DNA of 64,000 nt from Candidatus Woesearchaeota archaeon (GCA_023898365.1 CP060219.1:930001-994000); one strand, 5' to 3'; shown: positions 1 through 8,633, counted from the stretch's first letter. The notes: generated from the sequence alone by a model not told the origin. Made by a program: numbers and translations.

Positions 1-354
1 AAGTTAATTATAGAAAGACCTATATTGACAAGAACTATTGAAGATGAGTTATTAAATTACGCATCAGTGGAATTAAATTACTATAATAACAAGTATTCAA
101 TTTTACAAAAAAACATTAATGATTTAAAGCACACTACTAATGTTTTCAAAGTAGTAACTCATATTCTACTATTTGGAACACATCAAAGTAACAAATACAA
201 TGATATTGTAACATTAAACTCAATATTTTGTATTTTACAATATTCTGAAATTTATATTAAACGAATTGAAATAGTCGTAAAAGAAATTATGAAAATAATA
301 GAACTTAATGACTTGTCTGATTTTCAAAGATTAAATAAATTAGATTTAAAATGA
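1..354 (+). CDS. Hypothetical protein, 5' end outside the window
   Basis: The reading frame is open from the first base to a TGA at 352-354, so the N-terminus lies upstream of the window; the first possible internal start is a TTG at 25. The visible part is about 117 residues, rich in Asn, Ile, Leu and Lys, and probably mostly helical, with no signal peptide or membrane segment. The stop overlaps the ATG of the next gene (ATGA), so the two are co-transcribed and likely work together. I do not recognise the family. Its partner carries an Rx4H HEPN-like motif, so this may be the other half of a two-gene toxin or defence module, but that is inference from context only. Base composition is AT-rich like the rest of the island. 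Confidence 0.6.
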   Translation, partial: KLIIERPILTRTIEDELLNYASVELNYYNNKYSILQKNINDLKHTTNVFKVVTHILLFGTHQSNKYNDIVTLNSIFCILQYSEIYIKRIEIVVKEIMKIIELNDLSDFQRLNKLDLK

Positions 355-842
355 CACTAAAAGTTAAAACTAAAATTGATAATATTGAAAACATTGAAGA
401 ATTAAGCTCAAAGATAGATTTAATTGTCGGAGAAGTAATATCTTCTACGAAAAATCTTGAACACAATATAAATCAGGTTATTTACAAACATCTAAACCCT
501 GAAAATAATGGTTTTTTTCATGGAGTTTTGATGAGCTCAGACATTATTTCATTTGGCTCTAAACTAAATCTTCTAAAAGCAATTGCAATGGCAAATGGAA
601 AGAATATTAATTTTGAACCATTCCAAACAATTCTAACTATTAGAAATTTATTTGCTCACGAAATTCCAACAGTTAATTCAGTTGATAAAAAATATTATCT
701 AAATAAGCGAATCAAATATAAGAACCATTGCTTTTGGACTCACCAAATTAAAGAAATACCAAAACTTATTGAAGATTTTAACAATGCTTTAGAAGAGTGT
801 GATAAATTGCTTGATGAAATATCCTTAAACCACTCCAAATGA
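351..842 (+). CDS. HEPN-like hypothetical protein (Rx4H motif)
   Basis: A 163-residue, helix-rich protein of unknown family. Near residues 95-105 it contains TIRNLFAHE, which fits the R-x4-H signature of HEPN ribonuclease domains (Arg, four residues, His). A hydrophobic segment before it (FGSKLNLLKAIA) resembles the helix that precedes this motif in MAE_28990/DUF4145-type HEPN proteins. HEPN proteins are often RNA-cleaving toxins or effectors of defence systems; this assignment rests on a short motif only. The ATG overlaps the stop of the upstream gene by four bases, indicating translational coupling. It is followed by about 210 bases of promoter-like sequence before the Fic operon, so it probably belongs to a separate transcript. 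Confidence 0.55.
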   Translation: MTLKVKTKIDNIENIEELSSKIDLIVGEVISSTKNLEHNINQVIYKHLNPENNGFFHGVLMSSDIISFGSKLNLLKAIAMANGKNINFEPFQTILTIRNLFAHEIPTVNSVDKKYYLNKRIKYKNHCFWTHQIKEIPKLIEDFNNALEECDKLLDEISLNHSK

Positions 843-915
843 CTTAATTATTAAGAATAATCCAAATACAACCCAAACCAACATCTCAACAACAAACCAC
901 TTACAAAAATAAAGT

Positions 916-1052
916 CTATAAGTGCGTTTATAAACAACATTATAGGTGATTCAACACCTATTCGTTGAATGAATAAATTACCTGCATACTATAAGTGCAT
1001 TTATAAATTTAGTTATAGAAATAAAAATATTTATAAATTTGGTTATAGAAAT
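916..1052 (+). repeat. Short direct repeats in the fic promoter region
   Basis: Two families of direct repeats overlap here. CTATAAGTGC(G/A)TTTATAAA occurs at 916-934 and 989-1007, differing at one base. ATTTATAAATTT(A/G)GTTATAGAAA occurs at about 1000-1021 and 1030-1051, with a 30-base period. Each contains a TTTATAAA archaeal TATA-like core. The last copy sits 20-30 bases before the fic ATG and is the likely promoter of the operon. The duplication could be tandem promoters or regulator half-sites. Confidence 0.5.
942..961. promoter_or_regulatory. Palindromic operator-like site upstream of fic
   Basis: A perfect 7-bp inverted repeat, ATAGGTG-N6-CACCTAT, lies about 95 bases before the fic start in the only sizeable gap between the HEPN pair and the fic-hsdR operon. 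It would suit a dimeric helix-turn-helix regulator. The Fic protein itself ends in a winged-helix-like domain and is a plausible autoregulator; that link is inference. Confidence 0.45.
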
Positions 1053-1054
1053 TA

Positions 1055-2218
1055 ATGTTAATGAATGAAAAAGAATTTATTTCAAAAAAAACTGGAAATA
1101 TAGTTTGGGAACAAAAAGGTGCATATTATTGGTTTGAACCTCACAAATTGCCCATTCAAATAAAAGAAACTCCTGAATTATCAAGTCAAGCTCAAAAAAC
1201 AATGGCTGCTTTGGCAAGATTAGATGGATTAACATTAAAATTCACTCGAGAAGAAATAGCTCTATTCCAAACACCATTCATGATTAAAGAAGCACAGTTA
1301 TCTTCAGAGATTGAAGGAACAAGATCAACAATTTCAGATGTTTACAAAGAAGAAAAAATACGAGAACTAGATCCTGAAAAAAGACTGGATAATGAAGAAA
1401 TTAGAAATTACAAATCTGCTTTAATTTGGGCAATACAAAATATTCCAAAAAATTTTTCCGAAGAATATCTTAGAACAATACATGAAAAACTACTTCAAGG
1501 TGTAAGAGGAAATGACAAAACTCCAGGTCAATATAAAGAATTCCAAAATGCAATAGGCAAAAGAGAAGATACTTTAGACACTGCAAAATTTGTACCTGCA
1601 TCTCCTGAAAAAACTCAACATCTGATGAAAAACTTTGTAGACCATATAAATACTGAAACACTCTCGGCACTATACAAAATTGGACAGCTACATTATCAGT
1701 TTGAAGCAATACATCCATTCAGAGATGGAAATGGAAGATTAGGTAGAATGTTAATAGTGCTCCAATTATGTAAGGAGAATATTTTACAACATCCCCTACT
1801 ATATATAAGCGAATATTTAACAAAAAACAGAGATACATATATTGAATTATTATATAATACAAGTGCAAAAGGAGAAATTGAAAATTGGCTAATGTTTTTT
1901 CTTAAAGCTCTTGAAAATCAAGCAAAAAAATCTTTAGAACTACTTAAAAAAATAGATGAATATAAAAGAGAATTACATGAAACAACACAACATATTTCCT
2001 CAAGTCCAAAAATGCACTTAGTAATTGAACACTTATTCAAACAACCATTTTTTACAGTGAATGATATTAAAAAGTTATTACAAACATCACAGCCAACCGT
2101 GTGGAATCTAATAAGAAAATTAATTAATGTTGGAGTAGTTAAAGAATATAGTACAGAAAGAAACGCAAAAGTATATCTTGCTGAAAAAATAATCTTACTT
2201 TTAGAGGACAAACTATGA
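1055..2218 (+). CDS. Fic family protein (putative AMPylator) with C-terminal HTH
   Basis: A 387-residue Fic/DOC protein that would transfer AMP (or another nucleotide moiety) from a nucleotide to hydroxyl groups of target proteins. The catalytic loop HPFRDGNGRLGR (His about 220) matches HPFx(D/E)GNGRxxR. The inhibitory helix motif S-x-x-x-E-G is at about 83-88 (SSEIEG), so this is a class II Fic protein with its own N-terminal autoinhibition. The last 70 residues look like a winged helix (SQPTVWNLIRKLINVGVVKE). The TATA-like repeat 20-30 bases upstream suggests a nearly leaderless mRNA starting at ATG 1055 or ATG 1061. The stop overlaps the HsdR start (ATGA). Fic genes often sit beside type I restriction genes; a regulatory or guard role is inferred. 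Confidence 0.9.
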   Translation: MLMNEKEFISKKTGNIVWEQKGAYYWFEPHKLPIQIKETPELSSQAQKTMAALARLDGLTLKFTREEIALFQTPFMIKEAQLSSEIEGTRSTISDVYKEEKIRELDPEKRLDNEEIRNYKSALIWAIQNIPKNFSEEYLRTIHEKLLQGVRGNDKTPGQYKEFQNAIGKREDTLDTAKFVPASPEKTQHLMKNFVDHINTETLSALYKIGQLHYQFEAIHPFRDGNGRLGRMLIVLQLCKENILQHPLLYISEYLTKNRDTYIELLYNTSAKGEIENWLMFFLKALENQAKKSLELLKKIDEYKRELHETTQHISSSPKMHLVIEHLFKQPFFTVNDIKKLLQTSQPTVWNLIRKLINVGVVKEYSTERNAKVYLAEKIILLLEDKL

Positions 2219-5200
2219 AACTAACAACTGAACAATCAATTGAAGATGCGGGTCTTGAAATACTTCAAGAGTTAGGCTACAAAGTTATTTATGGTCCTGA
2301 TATTGCTCCTGATGGTCCAAAGCCTGAAAGAGCAAAGTGGGATGATGTTGTCTTAGTTGAAAGGCTAAGAAGTGCAATAGACAAATTTAATCCAGATATT
2401 CCTTCTGTTGCAAAAGAAGAAGCCTTGAAGAAAGTCCTCCGTTCAACAAGTCATAAACTCATCCAAAACAATAAGGCTTTTCAAAAATACCTTGCCAATG
2501 GTGTTGAAGTAGAATATCGTTTTAAAGGAAGAATCAAAGGCGATATTGTTCAACTATTCAACTTTGATAAACCTAAACAAAATGAGTTCCTTGCAATCAA
2601 CCAATTCACAATTATTGAGAACAAGAAGAACAGAAGACCCGATATTCTTTTGTTTGTGAATGGGCTTCCAATTGTTACAATTGAACTTAAAAGTCCAACT
2701 AATCCGAAAGCAACTATTGATACTGCTTTCAAACAATTACAGACGTATCACGAAGATATTCCAACATTGTTCAATTACAACGCTTTTGAAATAATTTCTG
2801 ATGGTAAAGATACAAGAGCTGGAACACTAACAGCTTCTTATGAATGGTTTTTGCCTTGGAGAACAGTTAATGGTGCTTTTCAAAAAACCACTTCTATGGA
2901 AACTACACTAAGAGGTATGTGTGATAGAGAAACAATCTTAGATATTGCAAAAAATTTCTTAACATACACTAACGATAACCAAAAGATTCTTGCAGGTTAT
3001 CATCAATATAACGCTACAAAAAAAGCAATTCAAAAAACTTACAAAGCGATAGGTCATAACAAGAAGATTGGTGTTGTTTGGCACACTCAAGGTTCTGGAA
3101 AGAGCTTTACGATGGGATTCTATACTGCTTTAATGAATAAAGACCCTAAATTAAAGAATCCGACCATAGTAATTCTTACAGATAGAAATGACCTCGATGA
3201 CCAACTCCACGACACATTTGCATCATTATCGTTATTTCAAGAACCCCCTAAGAAGATTAAGTCTCAAGAAGAATTGAAAACTGCTTTGAAAGTTTCTTCA
3301 GGAGGAATAATATTTACAACAATACAAAAATTCTTATCAAAGAACGGTTCAACATTTGAAGAATTATCAAGAAGAGATAATATTATTGTTGTTACAGATG
3401 AAGCTCACAGAACCCAATATGGATTTAAAGCAAAACTTCAAGAAAATGTTCTAAAATATGGTCTTGCTAAATACTTAAGAGATGCTTTACCTAATGCATC
3501 ATTTATTGGTTTTACGGGAACACCTATTGAGTTTTCTGATAAAAGTACAAGAGAAGTATTTGGAGAATATATTGACATCTATGATATGCATCTTGCTTTA
3601 GAAGACCACCGAGTTGTAAAGATAATCTATGATTCCAAACTTATTAAGCTTGGAAAGAATGAAGAGATTTTCAAACAAATTGATGATTTAATCTATGAGT
3701 TCACAGAACAAGAAGAAAAAGGTTTAGTAGAACAAGAAAAAGCTAAATGGTCAACAATCGAAGCACTCGCAGGAAGTGAGCCAAGAATAAGACAACTCGC
3801 AAAATCAATAATAAACCATTTCGAGATGCGACAACTCATCGGGAACGGAAAAGCAATGGTTGTTTGTATGAGTAGAAGAATCTGTATTGCTCTGCATGAT
3901 GAGATAAAGAAACTCAGACCTGAATATTATCACAAAGATGATGACAAGGGAATTATGAAAGTCATCATGACAGGGAGTGCATCTGATGGGAAAGAATACC
4001 TTGAACACACAAGAAATAAGGATAGGAGAAAAGAACTCGCAAAGACTTTCAAAGAACCTAACTCCGACTTCAAATTGGCAATTGTTAGAGATATGTGGCT
4101 TACAGGATTTGATGTTCCTTGTATGAATACGCTCTACATTGATAAGATTATAAGACATCATAATCTGATGCAAACAATCGCAAGAGTAAACAGAGTTTAC
4201 AAAGATAAAGAAGCAGGATTAGTTATTGACTTTATAGGGATTGCGGATGAACTAAGAAAAGCAGTTACGGTCTATACTCAAACAGCCAATAAAGATGACC
4301 CATTAAGTTATGGCGACCAAGCAATAGCGATTCTCAAAGAGAAATATGAGATTGTAAAAGATATGCTTGATGGATGTAACTATCAAGAATATTATAAAAC
4401 AAAGAACGCTAAGAAACGAATGGACATCTTCTTCAAGATTGAAGAACATATATTAAGTTTAGATGATGGAAAGAAACGATTTGTGAGAAACACGCAAGCA
4501 TTGATGAAATCATTAGACCTTGCAATAACATCCAACGAAGCAAAACTTATCAGAGAAGATGCCGCTTTATTCCAATCACTTTCCAGGTCATTGATGAAAA
4601 CAGAAACTGGTAAAGGCGGATTGTCTAAAGGTCTTTCAGATAGTGTCATCAAACAACTTGTTTCAAAGGCAGTTGAAGCAGAAGGAGAAGTAGATGTTTT
4701 CAAACACCTCAACATTCAACGACCAGAAATAAGCATCCTATCAGATAAGTTCCTAGAAACATTCCAAAACATGGAATACAAGAACCTTGCATTTGAGACA
4801 TTAAAAAAACTCTTAGCAGACGAGATACGAACAAGGTTCAAAACAAATAAGATAGCAGAGAAAAAGTTCTCCAAAATGCTTGAAGAAGCAATACTCAAAT
4901 ACCAGAACAGAAGCATAGACTCAGCACAAGTCATAGCACTACTTATAGAACAAGCAAAACAAATAAGAGTAGAACTTGACAGGGGAGAAGAACTAGGAGG
5001 ACTAACAGATGAAGAAATAGCATTCTATGACGCATTAGCAGATAATGATAGTGCAAAAGAGATACTCGGAGAAGAAGTACTAAAGAAAATAGCAAGGGAA
5101 CTCTCAGAAAGAGTCAGAGAAAAAGCATCCATTGATTGGGAAAGAAGAGAATCAGTCAGAGCAGAACTACGAGTAATGGTCAAAAGACTACTAAAAAAAT

Positions 5201-5292
5201 ATGGTTACCCGCCAGACAAAACAGCAATGGCAACAGACCTTGTACTAGAACAAGCAGAAGTATTGTCTCACAAATGGGCGGGGGAGGATTAG
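2215..5292 (+). CDS. hsdR: Type I restriction enzyme, HsdR (R) subunit
   Basis: A 1025-residue motor/nuclease subunit of type I restriction enzymes, which translocates DNA and cuts it at a distance using ATP. The N-terminal nuclease shows the PD-(D/E)xK signature (RPDILLFVNG...VTIELKSP, about residues 138-160). The helicase core follows: Walker A in HTQGSGKSF (about 290), a DEAH box in VTDEAHRTQYG, the GFTGTPIEF motif, and a second RecA-like domain with TGFDVPCMNTL and ARVNRVY. The C-terminal third is a helical domain thought to contact the methylase core in this family. Length is normal. No HsdM or HsdS gene lies in the window; they would have to be further upstream, elsewhere, or absent. 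It is coupled to fic by an ATGA overlap and followed after one base by the DpnI-like gene. Confidence 0.95.
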   Translation: MKLTTEQSIEDAGLEILQELGYKVIYGPDIAPDGPKPERAKWDDVVLVERLRSAIDKFNPDIPSVAKEEALKKVLRSTSHKLIQNNKAFQKYLANGVEVEYRFKGRIKGDIVQLFNFDKPKQNEFLAINQFTIIENKKNRRPDILLFVNGLPIVTIELKSPTNPKATIDTAFKQLQTYHEDIPTLFNYNAFEIISDGKDTRAGTLTASYEWFLPWRTVNGAFQKTTSMETTLRGMCDRETILDIAKNFLTYTNDNQKILAGYHQYNATKKAIQKTYKAIGHNKKIGVVWHTQGSGKSFTMGFYTALMNKDPKLKNPTIVILTDRNDLDDQLHDTFASLSLFQEPPKKIKSQEELKTALKVSSGGIIFTTIQKFLSKNGSTFEELSRRDNIIVVTDEAHRTQYGFKAKLQENVLKYGLAKYLRDALPNASFIGFTGTPIEFSDKSTREVFGEYIDIYDMHLALEDHRVVKIIYDSKLIKLGKNEEIFKQIDDLIYEFTEQEEKGLVEQEKAKWSTIEALAGSEPRIRQLAKSIINHFEMRQLIGNGKAMVVCMSRRICIALHDEIKKLRPEYYHKDDDKGIMKVIMTGSASDGKEYLEHTRNKDRRKELAKTFKEPNSDFKLAIVRDMWLTGFDVPCMNTLYIDKIIRHHNLMQTIARVNRVYKDKEAGLVIDFIGIADELRKAVTVYTQTANKDDPLSYGDQAIAILKEKYEIVKDMLDGCNYQEYYKTKNAKKRMDIFFKIEEHILSLDDGKKRFVRNTQALMKSLDLAITSNEAKLIREDAALFQSLSRSLMKTETGKGGLSKGLSDSVIKQLVSKAVEAEGEVDVFKHLNIQRPEISILSDKFLETFQNMEYKNLAFETLKKLLADEIRTRFKTNKIAEKKFSKMLEEAILKYQNRSIDSAQVIALLIEQAKQIRVELDRGEELGGLTDEEIAFYDALADNDSAKEILGEEVLKKIARELSERVREKASIDWERRESVRAELRVMVKRLLKKYGYPPDKTAMATDLVLEQAEVLSHKWAGED

Positions 5293-5293
5293 G

Positions 5294-5725
5294 ATGCCAA
5301 ACAACAAAATCACAGGAGATGTGGGAGAACAAGAAGTTTGCGATTTAGTTCCTTGTCCTAATTGTAAAAAACCTTTGATGACACTTCCAAAGAATTATCC
5401 TCTTTATGATTTGCAATGCACTGGTTGTTCATTTAGAGTTCAAGTTAAAACAAACAACTCTAAACCTAAATCAGAAATTTTTGGTGCAGGGTGGGAGATC
5501 ATAGATAAAGTTCTAAAATCAGGTTTTATGATACCTCCCTTAATTGCAAATTATAGATGGAGTGAAAATGGTGTTGTAAAACAAACGATAATATTTTACC
5601 CGTTTATACCTAAATCGCATTTGAAGAAACGACAATTATTACCTACTGCACGGAGGGCTGATTACAAAATGTTCAACTATGTTGGTCTTGACAAACTTCC
5701 TCATTTTGTAGTTTTTGAGAAATAA
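5294..5725 (+). CDS. DpnI-like restriction endonuclease domain protein
   Basis: A 143-residue protein resembling the catalytic N-terminal domain of DpnI, which cuts adenine-methylated GATC. It has a zinc knuckle of two CxxC pairs (CPNC about 17, CTGC about 39), an Asp just before the second pair (YDLQCTGC), and VQVKT just after. These align with the D...ExK nuclease triad of DpnI, but with Gln in place of Glu (D-QxK, as in Mrr-like nucleases). The segment PTARRADYKMFNYVGLDKLP near 118-137 closely matches DpnI's PTARRAGW region. DpnI is about 254 residues; the C-terminal winged helix that helps read the site is missing here. A strong GGAGG lies 6 bases before the ATG. Third gene of the fic-hsdR operon. 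A role in cutting modified DNA is inferred. Confidence 0.75.
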   Translation: MPNNKITGDVGEQEVCDLVPCPNCKKPLMTLPKNYPLYDLQCTGCSFRVQVKTNNSKPKSEIFGAGWEIIDKVLKSGFMIPPLIANYRWSENGVVKQTIIFYPFIPKSHLKKRQLLPTARRADYKMFNYVGLDKLPHFVVFEK

Positions 5726-7167
5726 TGGTTCTTCTTACCAAATCTAAATTTATGAACGGGCTTCAATGTCCGAAGCTCTTATGGAGAGCTAATCAGAAGA
5801 CTTTGCCTGAAATTACTCTTTCTGATGAGCATAAGTTTGCGCAGGGTCACGAGTTTGAAAAGTATGTTAAAATGCTTTACCCTGATGGCGTCGATCTTGG
5901 TGATTTAGGCTTCAAAGAAAACGTTGAAGCTACAACAAAAGCAGTTGAAGATAGGAAGCTTATTTTTGAAGCAGGTTTTCAAGTTGGAGAACTATTCGTT
6001 CGTTCTGACCTTCTAGAACCAGTTGAAGATGGTTGGAATTTATACGAGATAAAATCATCTTCCGAAGTAAAGCCAGTTCATTATCCTGACCTTGCTTTTC
6101 AGAAGTTTGTTTTAGAAAAAGCAGGGCTTACTATCAAGAAATGTTTTGTTATTTACATCAATAAAGAGTATCAAAAGAATGGAGAAATTGACCCTAATCA
6201 GTTAGTTGCAAAAGAAGAAGTAACTGAACAAGTTGATGCGGTTGAGAATTTGGAAGATAACTCGCAAAAATATTTAGAAATCATCAAAAGAGATACTGTT
6301 CCAGATTATGTTATTTCCCAGAATTGCAATAAACCATACGAATGTCCATTAAAAGGAGAATGTTGGGGTGCATTACCTGAAAACAATGTTTTACAGATAA
6401 CTAACTGGAGATTATATTGGAAGTTATTTGCAGAAGGAATTGAAGATATCAAGGATATTCCAACCGGAACAAAGCTTTCTGATAAAGATCAAGTTATTGT
6501 AGAAACTGTAGAGAAAGGAGAGCCTTATATTTCAAAAGAACATATAAGACACTTTCTTAATTCTCTGCATTATCCTTTGCATCATTTTGATTTTGAGACC
6601 TTTGATACAGCAGTACCAATATATGATAAATCAAGACCTTATCAAAAAATACCGTTTCAATATTCATTACATATCGAGCAAGAAGATGGTTCAACAGAAC
6701 ACAGAGAATTCTTGGCAGAAGGAAGTGAAGACCCAAGACCAGCACTCCTTGAACAATTAAAGAACGACTTACAAGGAGAAGGAAGCATTGTTGTATTCAA
6801 TCAAAGCTTTGAAATAAGCTTATTAAACAAACTTGCAGAAGATTTTCCAGAACACAAAGAATGGATAACAGCAGCACTTGGAAGAATAGTTGATTTAGCA
6901 ACACCATTCAAAGCATTCCACTATTACAACCCAGAACAAAAAGGCTCATACTCAATAAAGAAAGTCCTTCCAGCAATAACAGGAAAAAGCTATTCAGAAC
7001 TTGAAATCAACAATGGAGGAGATGCAAGTATGCTTTTCTTTTACAGCCACATACAACCAAAGCTGGAAAACAAAGAAGAAATAAGAACAAACCTCCTAAA
7101 ATACTGCGGACTTGACACAGAAGGAATGGTCTGGATAATACAAAAGTTGAAGGAAATGGTTAAATAA
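5725..7167 (+). CDS. DUF2779 protein: Cas4/RecB-like nuclease fused to DEDD exonuclease
   Basis: A 480-residue protein of the DUF2779 group. The start (LLTKSKFMNGLQCPKLLWR) is typical of Cas4/RecB-like PD-(D/E)xK nucleases. It is followed by acidic residues near 93-95 (VRSDLLEP), EIKSS at about 109-113 as the ExK element, and late cysteines near 202-213 (CNKPYECPLKGEC) that could hold an iron-sulfur cluster. The C-terminal half is an RNase H-fold DEDD exonuclease: HFDFETFDTA (about 292), NQSFEISLL (about 360) and YCGLDTEGM (about 462). The start codon overlaps the previous stop (TAATG), so it is translated with the DpnI-like gene. A role in DNA or RNA degradation is supported by the domains; the biological substrate is unknown. 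Confidence 0.85.
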   Translation: MVLLTKSKFMNGLQCPKLLWRANQKTLPEITLSDEHKFAQGHEFEKYVKMLYPDGVDLGDLGFKENVEATTKAVEDRKLIFEAGFQVGELFVRSDLLEPVEDGWNLYEIKSSSEVKPVHYPDLAFQKFVLEKAGLTIKKCFVIYINKEYQKNGEIDPNQLVAKEEVTEQVDAVENLEDNSQKYLEIIKRDTVPDYVISQNCNKPYECPLKGECWGALPENNVLQITNWRLYWKLFAEGIEDIKDIPTGTKLSDKDQVIVETVEKGEPYISKEHIRHFLNSLHYPLHHFDFETFDTAVPIYDKSRPYQKIPFQYSLHIEQEDGSTEHREFLAEGSEDPRPALLEQLKNDLQGEGSIVVFNQSFEISLLNKLAEDFPEHKEWITAALGRIVDLATPFKAFHYYNPEQKGSYSIKKVLPAITGKSYSELEINNGGDASMLFFYSHIQPKLENKEEIRTNLLKYCGLDTEGMVWIIQKLKEMVK

Positions 7168-7523
7168 TGGTAAAGAAGAAAGCTCCTCTTGTTATTGAAT
7201 TAAATAACTCTGAAGCTCTTGCTTTTTCTGGTTGTTTTGGTTTACTATTTGCTTTACCCAATATCTATCAAATATTTCTAAATCAAATATTTCCAATAAT
7301 TATTGAAACATCAACTAACTATACAGGACTATTCAAATTTCTATATGCTATTGCAATCATTTTACTAACCTATGAAACATATCATTGGATTATTCAGCTT
7401 GTGAAGATAATGAGGAAAACTTATCGCATTCACAAGAATTACAGGTTGTATGTTTTTAAGCTAGTTATTTTTGGAATGCTTGGTTTTGCAGTAGCTATAC
7501 TATTAAATAAATGGTTCTTTTAG
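7167..7523 (+). CDS. Small membrane protein, last gene of the island operon
   Basis: A 118-residue protein that I do not recognise. It has three clear hydrophobic stretches: about residues 15-45 (AFSGCFGLLFALPNIYQIFL and beyond), 53-76 (LFKFLYAIAIILLTY) and 97-115 (YVFKLVIFGMLGFAVAILL). Charged loops lie between them, so it should be a three-pass integral membrane protein. Its ATG overlaps the preceding TAA (TAATG), making it the fifth coupled gene of the fic-hsdR operon. Membrane proteins closing nuclease operons are common in defence islands, where they can act as membrane-damaging effectors or anchors. Nothing in the sequence itself proves that role. Confidence 0.7.
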   Translation: MVKKKAPLVIELNNSEALAFSGCFGLLFALPNIYQIFLNQIFPIIIETSTNYTGLFKFLYAIAIILLTYETYHWIIQLVKIMRKTYRIHKNYRLYVFKLVIFGMLGFAVAILLNKWFF

Positions 7524-8633
7524 AATATCTAAATAATTTAGTTTAAAATTAATAGTATTAAATATACTTTTTTATATATCTTTAAAAGATTGTTTTAATT
7601 TGATATTAATTGAAAACAGTTATACTAAAATATATATAAAAATGTATTTAAATTTTCCTCTTTTTTCCTAAATATTTCACTTCATTATTTCTATACGGAA
7701 AAAATATCAGTTTTGGTTGATTTGGTACACTATTTTTTTGCGATAAAATCCTCTCAATTTTTTTGATCATTCGCACTTTTTATGTTTTTTCTAAAAAACA
7801 CCCATTTTTTCGACAATTTCTAAAAAAACACACTTTTTTGGAATGAATCAAAAAATTGCATCATTTTGTGTTTTTGCGTAAATCGAAACATTTTCTTTTT
7901 CAATACGTTGGAACTCTTTTCAGGGGCTTCTCTTCACTTTTTACGAAATCTCTTCCAAGAAGGCACATAAGAATTTACTTGGAAAATAGCGATTTCTGTT
8001 TAAATTGCCTAAAACTACAGTATTCGAACACTTCAGACCTTCCAATATGGGAACCCTTATTAGAAATATTTAACGTTGGAAAAACACATCATCGCCTTAT
8101 TGGAATGATAAATCCTTCATTCTAAGCGAATATACCCTTATATCCGAACAATTATCCATTTTTATTAATATTTTCAATACTTTTTTTCTTAACAGTTAGT
8201 TCTTGGAAAATTTTTCAAAGAAAACTATCCAAAATTACCATATGGTAATGATGACTTAATATTTTATAGTATTGCTTGAATTATATTAATAATGACTAAA
8301 CTATATTTAATAAAATATATAATCTAATTATTATCTAAATATTTTAGTTTTTAACTGAAATTTTCAGAGTCAATTATTTTTGAGTCTAGAAACTATATTT
8401 TAACAAATTATTAATTAATTTAGTTATTAATTATAAATTTAAAGACTATAATAAAGTATATGTTAAAAAGCATTATTTGGTTTTCATACATATTTTTGTC
8501 TTTGTCTAATTGTTCTTACATGAATAATAAGATGTTCTTTTTCTTGAGGTCAGAACGGGTAACAAATTTACCTCGAAAAAATTGCTTGTTTTGATGAGTT
8601 AAACATTTAAACCCTAACGGTATTTCTTTGTGT
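7524..8633. other. AT-rich intergenic spacer, no convincing gene
   Basis: About 1.1 kb without a gene I can support. It is very AT-rich, with long A and T runs, several ATTTATAA-like stretches and a short imperfect direct repeat, TTTCTAAAAAACACCC / TTTCTAAAAAAACACAC, near 7790 and 7818. An 89-codon frame at 7856-8125 begins only with TTG, has no promoter or SD at a sensible distance, and matches nothing I know; it may be a decayed remnant. The spacer ends with a weak GAGGT/ACCTC inverted repeat near 8545-8576 and the TATA box of the next gene (TTTAAA near 8606). It probably marks the border between acquired island and core genome. Confidence 0.6.

Noticed and set aside
7856..8125. 89-codon plus-strand frame in the AT-rich spacer
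   Set aside because: It starts only at TTG, has no promoter or SD at a fitting distance and no recognisable domain; treated as chance or remnant.
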